A stretch of DNA of 64,000 nucleotides from Gibbula magus (lineage: Eukaryota > Mollusca > Gastropoda > Trochida > Trochidae), in assembly GCA_936450465.1 (NCBI GenBank), contig OW388296.1, positions 15,497,867 to 15,561,866 on the forward strand, in the 5' to 3' direction. Of the stretch, positions 1 to 11,600 are shown one piece after another. The translations under genes were made by a program, and so were the position numbers. The notes beneath the pieces are model-generated. The model searched no databases, was not told the origin of the DNA, and saw nothing but the letters and a program-made list of their open reading frames with translations. Every line of letters begins with the position of its first letter. Position 1 is the stretch's first letter.

Positions 1-2496
1 TGACAAATTAAAATGCAATATTTCATCAGGGCTCCAGAATGTGTATATACAATCGAAATGAATGAGAAATCATCTTTAATAAAAACAATATCGTTGTTAG
101 ATAACCAAAGTATAAATCAAAGCTTAAATGCTGACACAACTGAAAGATGTCCCATTTCCTGTGTTTGTGGTACCCCCATTATATTGTTTATTCATGAAGT
201 TTTATCAAACTTTCTATCTTATCGTCATCCTCTACTGCAGTAGACCATCTTTGGATATATTATAAGGCCAAATATTTATGTTAAAAACCAACAAGTTTTC
301 CACCAGGCAATTCATTGTTTATAAATGCTGGGTTTGAGTTATTATGAAATGTATTCGAGCCCGAAATCTGCACAAGAAACAAGCCAAGGCTGAGTTCGTC
401 TGCCTTCATAAGTAACAATACAAAAAATATTGCACATGCGCAGATAATTGTAAACTCGAGAGCGTAATCATGTCTACAAAGAATATGTAGCGCAACGTAA
501 TTGGAGAACCATGATCTGACTATCTTGCTTTACACCAACAAGCTGTTAACAATCGTTAGCCATAGCTGTTTTTTCAAAGCAGACAAATGGAAACACAAGG
601 AAAACAATAACTCATACTGGTTTGGGGCATATACATTAACTAAACAGGCCCCGACTTTGGGCATGCAACAAATGGCTTTCAAACTCCTCAGCTCACACAC
701 CATGCTACCAGTAAATAAGTGATAAAATCATATAGCGGGTTCTGTACAGAACTTGGTGTTCAGAGTAGATTTCGCTCAGATTCCAGTCTACCAACTGACC
801 TTCTTATGATGTAAACACGTTTTATCTGATGGAACTCATTTAGATTATTTCAGTGTTTTACAACATTTCTGACGGATCTTTTTGATTTGCTGATTTGTTA
901 CGATACGCATCATGATAATTATGTCCTGGGTAAATACGCAATCATTTCTTGATGTAGCGTAAACGTACATTTTTAGTGTTTTTTTTATACGCAGACATTT
1001 ATTTTTCTTGCGTAATTCAACATTAAATTTGCGTATCTTACGCAAATACCCTGCTTATCTAGAGCTCTGGTGTCAGCAGAAGAATTATAACAAAGTAGTT
1101 TTAAGTTTCAAGAAAGACAGAATGATGATCACAAGCAACCTACTCTTACTCTGCTTGTAAAATTCCTTTATAAATCTCTCCAATGCTCACAGAAAAAATA
1201 AATGATGCTGACATCTTGAGTGGACCGATCCATTTGCCAGGGATGATAGGTGAATTTTGTCCAAACTTTCGAAAAATAACGGTTTCAATGTCACCAATGA
1301 GTTTACAGCAGTATTAGGGGGAAATATTGTGGAATAATGTTATTTAAGTGATATGAAATGAATTTAATTAATTAAACAATAAGAAATTGGGACAAATGCT
1401 TACAAGCAACCTGTCACCCTATTCCTAAATAAGTCAAGCCCTTTGGCAGAAGTATGGAAATCGAACGTCTTGATGTTAAAAATACTGATTGTTTTAGGAA
1501 CTACATTTGTAACTGTTGAGTGTTTAGGTTTTGATAAATTATGATGCATATGTATTAAGTGAACTTTTTTTTAACTATAATTTAAAAATTGTCTTCACAG
1601 AATTCTAAGGTATGTGTTGATATATTGGAAGTCTATTCTACAACTTAGTTTCACTTGTGGCCTGGGTGTCTATAGTATACATAGAGATATTTATAAGATG
1701 AAACACCTTTTTCAATATTACCAAATAATTAATCAATATACAACTTTTTAAATATCTTTTCCAGAATTAAGTACTAAGTCAACTATTTTAAACAGTTCAT
1801 TATAGATCATGTGCATTTTATGAGTTTTTTAAAAGTGAAAAAAAAATCTCATGCAAAAGACAATTTTATTTACTTAACATCTATCTTGATATCTTTTTAT
1901 CGGAGAAAATCTATGTGCAAACAATAAACATATATATAAACAACACAAAAACAACTATTTTTTAAGTGTCTAAAAAGGAACTTTATTATTGTTAAATAAT
2001 ATATAATGGCAAAATTCCTCTTGTAAATCTGTAAACAAAGTAACTTACTTATATAACAAAAAGTGTGTCCTTATGATCATGATCACTGATGGCACACTTT
2101 ACTTGGTCAGGGCACACATAAATTTGATATTTGGTGCCTTAAGGCCCTGTTCTTGTAAGGGTATTACTACCTTGGAGATGAGTATTTAGGAAATATTCTA
2201 CATTATGCCAGAGCAATGAGCTACAGAGCCCATGGCTCTATTTTATTTATGACGCCATGGCTTTGTGATCATGTCATCAGCTTTTTGACGCCATAGCATT
2301 GTAGGTCATTATATGATGATGCATTGAACTTATCATTCAAAGTAGTATCTCATCGGAGATATTGCTTGATCTCACACAAGCTAAAAAGCCAGCGGAACAC
2401 TGTTTTGGATGATAAATACATTTATATAAATTATATGGTAAAGTTTACATTCTCTTGACGTCAATATTGAAACATTTTTGTGTACTATATTTGCAG
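1..2496 (+). other. Left flank, probably a GDI intron
   Basis: No exon, RNA gene or complete element was recognised here. The next base (2497) opens an internal GDI exon in mid-codon, so at least the adjoining part is intron. I looked for the missing GDI N-terminus (the dinucleotide-binding start and the Arg-Asp-Trp-Asn block) and did not see it. Near 2213-2245 there is one copy of the short palindromic motif AGAGCCcatGGCTCT, which recurs throughout the window. It is followed by two loose copies of a 'gacgccat' phrase at 2250-2300. Confidence 0.6.
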
Positions 2497-2631
2497 GACA
2501 ACTAGTACAACTGCTCATCCACACAGGAGTCACTCGGTACCTGGAGTTCAAGACCATCGATGGTAGCTTCGTATACAAGGGAGGGAAAATACACAAGGTT
2601 CCTTCCAACGAAAAAGAGGCACTTTCGTCAT
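2497..2631 (+). CDS. GDI2: GDI exon a (first in window)
   Basis: The acceptor TTTGCAG ends at 2496 and the donor GTATGT starts at 2632. The exon opens with two bases finishing a Gly codon and reads [18 protein letters not shown], then the [19 protein letters not shown] stretch, ending in mid-codon after one base. This matches the GDI segment after 'FLMANG' that leads into the Rab-binding platform. Confidence 0.93.
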
Positions 2632-5600
2632 GTATGTTGAGACAGTATCTTTGAAATAATAAAGCGTAATGGTTAGCAAGTTCGGTTATGGATGAAGAGG
2701 TTCGGGATTTGAATCTCGCCAGTAGCTTGGTAACTTTGCTGTAGAGAACAGTTCTACTTGCGGTAAGGTTTGGGTGCAATGCTGCACTGAATTTCAGCGC
2801 AGTACCACTTGGCTAATTCCAGCCGATGCTCGTAGGTTTAGCCGCAATGCATAGTCACCATGGTTTGCTCCCTGCAATAATACCAGCAGCTGTGATAAGT
2901 GAAATACTCTTGAAACTTCAAATCACCTCACCTCACCAGCAGAGCTGATGGGAGTTGAAATGCCTTTATGATAGACTTTGATTAAACTTTGGAGCGATTT
3001 ATAAAGTTTGATGTACATATCATATTAATGAGAGGTTCGGTGTTCAGGGTCTCTTCTCCCCCCCCCCCCCCTTTTCATCTGCCAATTTAGCTGTTTCATG
3101 ACATAACCAAATATATTCTTTTGAAAAGATTGCCAGATGTTTATTTTGGCATTTCAGCATTGATGGGTTTATTTGAGAAGAGAAGATTCCGGAACTTCTT
3201 GGCATTTGTCCAAGAATTTGATGAAGATAATCCAACCACCTATAAAAGTCATCCAGATGTGAAGACCAAGACATGTAAAGAGCTTTATACACTTTTTGGT
3301 TTGGACAATAATACAGTTGACTTCATTGGACATGCTGTAGCTCTCTACAGAGATGATAGGTACGTACGTACAACGAAGTGGAGTACAGGTATAGTCTGTT
3401 TGTCGTTAAAACCAACCGATGAATTTTAAGTTTAACAGAAAAGTATATCAGTTACAGGAAAATTTAAATCAGGAACCCTCATTGTTTTATCCTGCCAAAT
3501 AGGAATTTAATTTTCACAACTATATTTTACCTAGGGAATAAGTTGTTTAACAAACGATCATAGTTTGAAGTGGCTGATACTGGTTTGTATCACAAGGAGG
3601 TATGCACCATGCATGGAACACCAGCAACATACGGGATCGCTTTCAAAGTATTTACTTATAATTTGAACTTTTAAATGAAAATGTCTACAGGTATTTATGA
3701 CTTTTTAAAACTCCTTGTTGCATCTATGGAATTCATTCTTGACTCTGCCTATGGCATTTCATAAGAGTTAAGAGTACATGTCACAGTTTGTGCTTGTAGT
3801 AGACTTGTTTAGAAATATTAAGGTTTGGGGCTCTGTCCGTCTGTCCATCCGAGATAAAGGGGACAGCTTTTCTTGGAAACCGTTTAGCAAATTTGGTGTG
3901 TTGCTTGAGGGCATAAATGCCTTGATGGAGTTTCAAAAATGAGAATCGTGCAATTATTTTTTCCGGAGTTATTGCCCTTGTTCCGTATTTTTGGACTTTG
4001 TTCATGGTATCTCCAAAGGGGACAGTTTTTCTCAGAAACTATTTAAGATAGGATAACCAAATTTGGTGTGATGCTTGAGGGCATAAATACCTTGGTGGAG
4101 TTTCGAAAATGAGAAGCATGCAATTGTTTTTTTCTGCATTGATAGTTTTTTCGACTCTTTTCCAGGTGATTTCAAAGGGGACAGCTTTTTTCAAAAACTG
4201 TTTCAGATAGGACAACTAAATTTGGCGTGAGGTTTGAGGGTTTGAAAATTAAAATCGCGTGATTCAGGTTGTGTGACTCGGGGGTATCGATACCTTGATG
4301 GAATGAAAATGTGAAGTGCACAATAATTTCTTCTCGAATTATTGCCCTTGTTCCAATTTCTTAGGTCTGGCGGGGGATGTTGATGACTATGTCTTCTTGT
4401 TTGTTTTAATGTTGCTTACAAATCTTTTAGGTTTTATCGAAAATTCAATATTGTGATATGTCAACCATGGTACCATGTCTCAAACAGTTACTCTGTCTAT
4501 ATTAATTGTGTTATCATATACAAAAGTTTATCTCGGAACTACATTCCATATTCATTCAACTTTATGGACAGGTTAGTCATTCCCATAGATGTGCCTTTCC
4601 TATGTTTTCAATTATGTCAAGCTTTATTTGGAAGTGAGGGTATGTGCGCTGTGCTCGCTTCTACACTTGTTACAAGTTAAACTTGTTTGTTTGCAGCTAC
4701 CTGACCAGTAATTGTATGAACCTAATAAAGAGATGCAAGCTGTACAGCCTTTCCTTGGCTAAGTATGGCAACAGTCCTTACCTCTACCCTCTCTACGGCC
4801 TGGGAGAACTGCCACAGGGATTTGCTAGGTAAGTCTTGATGTTAGAAATTAAAACTTTGAGATCCCATGAGCTAATGGCGTGAACCAGTGTTTGTTTGAA
4901 CTTTACTGTAATGTAAACTTACCTGGCTTGAAAGGTCCAACCAGCTTATGGCATTACATGACAAGGCCTCCATCAGACAATCTGATCTATTAACTATAAG
5001 CATCACTGTAAACCTAACCTCATCTATATCTGTGTCATTACATACCATATTCGATATAATTAGCGCCCTCATCCTATAACCACCACACCAACCACATTTT
5101 TAACTCAAGGAAAATTTAGGGGGCGGGATAGCGCAGTGGTTAGCGCGTTCGGCTTCAGATCAAGAGGTCCGGGGTTCGAATCCTGTCAGGGGCACGGCAA
5201 CTTTGTCTGCAGTAGAGAACTGTTCTACACGCACTAAGGTGTGGATGCAATGCTACACTGAATGTCAGCATAGTACCACCCATGGTTCGCTAGTTCCAGC
5301 CGATGCTCGCAGGTTTCACCGCAATGCATAACCACATGGCGTTGCGGGCTTTCTCCCTGCCATAATGCTAGCAGCCGCGATGTAAGTGAAATACGCTTGA
5401 AAGCAGTGTTAAACCCAAAATCACCTTACCTCAAGGAAAATTTAGCAACCAAATCTCTAGACAACCGAACGTAATAAGTAATTTTGAAACTTTTCAAGTT
5501 TATTGTTTAAATCCTGATGAGCTACAGAGCCAATGGCTCTTTTATATTCGGACTAAGTGCTATATACATTGTTTATTTAGACTGAGCGCCATATATGGAG

Positions 5601-8600
5601 GAACGTACATGCTGGACAAGCCGGATGCATCGATTGAGTACGAAGATGGCAGGGTAGTTGGGGTGAAGGCTGCAGGTGAAGTGGCCAGATGCAAGATGGT
5701 GGTCTGTGATCCAAGTTACGCTTTAGGGACAGACAAAGTTAAAAAAGTTTGTCAGGTAAGTATTTAGATCAGTGAGCTGGACTGCTTATTGGTTTCAACA
5801 TGTCTTTCCACTCAGCCAGTTCAAATTAAGTAAAATATTTCTTTCATGTTCACTTCCATGACAGTGCAATTTCACATGTTTATTCATCAAACTTTGCTCT
5901 TATTGCAATTAAGCTGTACTGTTTAAAATGTTACTATACATCTGAAGAAATTACTAAATTGCTCCTGGCCTTAGGTTTCAAATTAAACCTTGTAGTGATT
6001 GCTTCCAAGTCTAGAGAATAATTTGAGTTCCTAAATAGCCTCCTGGTAAGTCCTGATTTGTTTGCTGAACATGTTGTATTTCTGTGGTATAAGTCATGCT
6101 GACTAGTCTGATGCTGTGTCACAGGTTGTGCGAGCTATTTGTATCTTGGACCATACCATCCCGAACACAGGCGATAAGACAACCTCTGTACAAGTCATCA
6201 TTCCACAGAACCAGGTCAACAGAAAGTCTGGTGAGTGCTATGCTGGAAACTATAGTCCATGACAGCATTACAATCACATGTCATTCCATGACGATGGCGG
6301 TTAACAGTGAATTCCATTTATAAATTTTATGTTTTGAATAATGATCTATTTGTTTTGCAATATCTGAATATTATTATGGAATTGTGAAAATTCGGTTTGG
6401 TAGTGCCAATTCCTTGTTTCAAACCTTTGACTTGCTAGTTTGGAGATTTTGTCCTCTGGGCTAAAAGAGATTGTCATGAAGATGTAACTGTCAGTTTGAA
6501 GCATGCATTCTGTGAAGCAGGACAGGTCAGGACACTGGTAGCATACGCAGAGCTATTTCAAGGCTGTGTATCTGTTGCTAGTCTTGGTAGCATACGCAGA
6601 GCTATTGCAAGGGTATGTATCTGTTGCTAGTCTTCCCCCTGCCTCGCTCCCTGAGACCGTCGTCCCAGTGATGGTGCTGTCCAGTCAGTCCGAGGAACCC
6701 ACGAGCACCCCCGTGACCCAGGTCGCGGGGGACCCGCTTGAGTCTGGTCCTCGGACTGAGGATTCAGGACAGCTGGTGTTTTCTCTCGGCCTTTCGTCTC
6801 CATCCGTGATTCCTCCCTTGTGGACTCTGAGGTGGGCTCCGGCCTCTCAGAGCGCACGGGGGTGGAGTACATGGATGTGGACGAGGGTCGGGAGGACTCG
6901 ATTACCATCTCAGCTGCCGCTGCAATCAGGAACCTCCAAGACTTAATCTCGGAGGCCATCCCTGGCGTTGCTGCCCCGGTCCCCAAGCCCGAGGAATCAG
7001 ACTACCGATTAGCGGGGAGGCCTTTGCTAAGAGCAAGGCTCCCGTAGCGGGGCTCCGCGTACTCTCCTCCCTGATGGACGAGGTCGTCGATCCCCTCCTG
7101 GCTGGTACGCGTACTAACGCTGATCTCGGCTACCTTACGAAGCGATACCAGTTAGGGGAGGAAGGCTTCTTAAATATTCGGTCGGTTGGGGATTGCGTGT
7201 ACACTGTGGTCTCCTTTCATCGACCTAAGGTCGCTGCCTCTTTTGGCAGGCAAGGTCGGCGACTGCCACCCTTCACGGGGCAGGCATCTGAGCTGAAGTC
7301 GGCGTACCGGTCTTTCAAGGATCAGTACCGCAATGCCGCTCAGCAATTACAGGTTGCCGTGCACCAGGCATATCGGGCCTCTTTGCAGGACAAGCTTGCC
7401 GACAAGATCGAGGTTCCGGGGAATCCTTCCTCACAGCTTCTGTGTCAGCTGACTGCAGTGGGCTGTCATTTGGCTCGCGACTCCATACGGAGCTCTGTGA
7501 ACCAGATGATTTGCATAGTTGTGGGTATGCGCCGGCTGTCTGGGTGAATGAAATTTTGTAATAACAAAGCCTGTTCCCAATAATATTTTAGACAATATTA
7601 TGATGCTTGAATCTGTTTTTTGAACATTGTACTCTTGACATCTATGATGCTCAATGGAAGGATAGCGGATGGCGGGGGTATGTGAACCATGCTCACTTTT
7701 TTAGCTCATCAGGCCTGAAAGGCCCGATAGGCTTATGTCATGGCATGGCGTCCGGCATCCGTCTGTCCGTAAACTTTTCGCTTTTTCAACTTCTTCTCCA
7801 GAACCAATGACTCCACAGAGCTGAAATTTTATGTGCATACTCCTTGGTCAATGGGGGTTCTAAATTGTAGATTTCCTCTCCCCCCCCCTCTAACAAAAAT
7901 TGTGTATAATATTTATTTTGTAAGCCCATAACTTTAATATTCATATGTAAATATTAATATTTTATCATTATTGGATGCCTGGTGAGCTACAGAGCCAATG
8001 GCTCTATTTTTCTTGTTTAATGTAATTGCCTTGCCATAATCATTTACATGGAGTATTACTACTTATCGTTGATATTTTGATTCCAAACTATGTTTTTATC
8101 TGGCGGCATCAGTGTTTAACCAACACATCTTGTTATTTTCTGTATCCATGGCAATAATTTGGACTTTGTTTATTCAAAGGGTAGGGTTTGTTTCAGGAGC
8201 AGATCTCTAAAACTACATGACCAATCCTCAACAAATTTGGTATACCGTATTCGCCGTAATAAGCGCCCTGCTCCAATAAGCGCCCCCCAAAGGGTTTTGC
8301 AATTAACTCTAATAACCGCCCATGTACCAGCGGTACTAAATAATAAATTAAACTTACCTAAATTCAATCCAACAACCCCTTCAGACGGGAAACTAGTCGC
8401 TGAGAGCCCTTGAAATTTAGTTTACAGGGAATTTCCAACCCCAGTGTTCCCGTTTACCAGTAAATACCACTATATTTTACCGAAATTTTCGAAGCTGTAC
8501 CGGTATTTCACATTACTGTCGATCCCAAGGACCGGCAATTTAAAAATTGTGAAGAAATGATCCTAAATAAGCATATATAAATAATAAGTCCTTAATTTGG

Positions 8601-11600
8601 TATTTATGCTAAATAAGCATTTGTCAATCTTACAAATTACACCTAAAACAAATCATAAACACCAATACAAATGCTTATCGGTGTTGCATGGCAACTTCAG
8701 ACAGGAAACGTCAATCAAGGTGTTCCATGTAATCTAATTCCATGCAACAAGAGGGACTGGTTTATTTTTGTATGGGGGTGACAGGAGTTGCATAGTTAAA
8801 ATAGGTTAGAGCACAATAACTTATAATTATTAAACGATTATTACTGATAGAAAATAAAGATTGATTTTAGCCAAACTTAAATAAAATAATAAGATAATAG
8901 ATTTGTCAAACCAAGAAACAAAAATCAAATTTGTTTGAAGTTTTTTAAAAATTGCCACCCCTGTGTTGAAAATGGATTATCCGGGAGGTCTGCATTGTCG
9001 TCAACATGCAGATTTTCTGTTTTAAATGTCGTAGTTTTAGACAGCCATGCAGCTCAATGTTACCAAAATCTTTATGTTGAGGTATGTTTCAAAATATCAC
9101 TGATGAAATGTTTGCAGGTGTAAAATATTTGAAAAGCATTACAAGTTTTTAGTTTAGTAGTTATTGTATGTTATGTACAATTCCTGCCATCGTGTCATGG
9201 CTAAAAATAGCACTGTGTTGATAGGATACTACGATTGCAATTGAGAAATTATCAGCATAAAATTAAAATCAAATTACATTAAATATGACATTACTTTTTA
9301 TCAAGAACTTTGACAATCTAACAATTTGATTTGTAGTATTTGTATTGATATGCATGGTTTTACTTTTGACTGTCGGAAAACTTTTAGTACCTGCTTACGT
9401 CACTCAATCACGCTGTTAGTGTCATGTGATCACCACTTTCACTGATATTTATAAACAATATGAAGTTCGTTCACAAGTGCATACATTTATTATTGTTTTA
9501 TACTTAGTATCAATTATCAAAGACAACCTAAACACAGGTCCACGTGAATAGTCTTATTTTTCGTTCGTCACTCACATCATTTTAATAAGCGCCCACCCAA
9601 GTCAATTTTTTAAGCGCCCTGGGCGCTTATAACGGCGAATACGGTACTGCCTGCTGTCTGATATAGGAAAAAGTAGACATTACCAATATTAGTGCATATA
9701 GGTGATTTTACAGTTAAGTAACATTACTGAGTGCTCTCTCTCTCTCTTTCCAGATATCTATGTATGCTGTGTATCAAGTAACCACAATGTAGCTGCCAAG
9801 GGTTTCTTTGTGGCCATTGTGAGCACCACTGTCGAGACCTCCAACCCAGAGGCTGAACTCAAACCTGGCTTTGATGTTCTTGGACCAATCCGTGACAAGT
9901 ATGTATTTTGTGTATATTTTTTGTGTATATCTAACATATAGAGAATCTCACCCAAGTGTCTTCTGATATCAAATATATCAACACGAGTTGATTAAAGTTA
10001 CAAATATCCGAGGCTTGCCGAGGATATTTTTACTTTAATCAACGAGTGTTGATATATTTGATATCAGAAGACACGAGGGTGAGATTTTATTTATCATTCA
10101 AAATCATTCTTCAACAATTATAAGCCAAAGACTGACATATCTGAAACACACAACTGTCATTTAGCTTCTTCAGCAGTGATCTCAGTGAGGTCATAGCATT
10201 GTGACGTCATAAGCATTATGACATCATAGTATTGTTACATCATCACCATTGTGACGTCATAGCATTGTCAGCAGTGTTCTTAGTGATGCAAAAGCTTTGT
10301 GATGTCATTAACTGATGATGTAATAGGATTATGACGATTTGATTGTAGCGATATCTACAATGTAGATATCGCTTGTAGATATCGTTTGATCACACACACG
10401 CGATATCTACTGTGGGAGCCAGTTTTGGATGATAAAAAGTAAATATATATGATGTGCTTAACAAGAAACAATTTCTAATGTTATAGATATTAAAGAGGAC
10501 AAAACAATTTCATCAGCAAAGAGTATAATGAATTTACAATATAACTGTGATTCCAAATAGGGTCATTAGGGTCATGACTTTGAAAACCTGTTGTCATCTT
10601 CTTCTCCAGTACCTAAAGGTCTAGAAAGCCTGAATGTTTTGTACAGACTCCTTGGCCAATGAGGATTCGAAGTTGTAGATTTGGTGACCCCAAATAGGGT
10701 CACGGCCTAAAATAACTATTTTCATCTTCTTCCCAAGTACTTTGGTACTTAAAGTGTTTGTTATACCTGTAATAAATTATCCTGGAAATTTACATTTTAA
10801 AAATTATTTAGTTTATTGTTTAAATCTTGAGCTACAGAGCCAATGGCTCTATTTTTTTTACCCTTTTAATTTTCAATATTACCAGTGCCAATAACTTGAT
10901 AAAAATAGAGCCATGGGCTCTGTAGCTCATCAGGATTTCATTGATTTACTATCTAAAATTGAATATTTAAGTTATTGTTTACAAGCAAAAGATAGGTTCT
11001 TAGATCATGACCACTGTGACCCCATTTGAGGTCACGGGGTCACACAATCTACAATTAAGAATCCCCATTGGCCAAGGAGTTTGCACACACCTTTTCAGCT
11101 CTCGAGACCTTTTGGAACAGGAGGAGGAAGATGAAAACAAGTTTTTAAGGATGTGACCCCTGTGACCCGGTTTGGGGTCATGGGGTCACGAAATCTACAA
11201 TTTAGAATCCCCATTGGCCAAGGAGTCTGCACACAACTTTTCAGCTCTGTAGACCTTTTGGAACTGGAGGAGAAGATGGAAAAAAGTTTTTAAGGACTTG
11301 ACCCCTGTGACCCCATTTGGGGTCAGGGGGTCACAAAATCTACGATTTAGAATCCCCATTGGCCAAGGAGTCTGCACATAAAATTTCAGCTCTGTGAAGT
11401 CATTGGTTCTGGAGAAGAAGTCGAAAAAGCAAAAAGTTTACAGACGGATGGCCGGACGCCGGACACCATGCCATGCCATAAGCCCATCAGGCCTTTCAGG
11501 CCTGATGAGCTAATAATGAAAAAAGTCTACAGTCAGCAAAAAAGTTTGCTTTGTATGCATGTGATAATGAAGTCTGTCATCCTCTTTCCAGATTTGTTCG

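Noticed and set aside
3781..4005. Minus-strand open frame of 74 codons
   Set aside because: It lies entirely inside the H2 tandem-core element in a GDI intron and follows the repeat unit, not a gene.
5118..5200. tRNA genes at the A/B-box sequences near 5130 and 59990
   Set aside because: The boxes are present but the acceptor and anticodon stems do not close, and the same ~250-bp body follows each one; these are SINE heads.
6566..6986. Open frames over 6566-6946 (+) and 6627-6986 (-) as separate genes
   Set aside because: They correspond to the frameshifted middle part of the DIRS gag relic; comparison with 35414-35743 shows only short runs in each frame are real.
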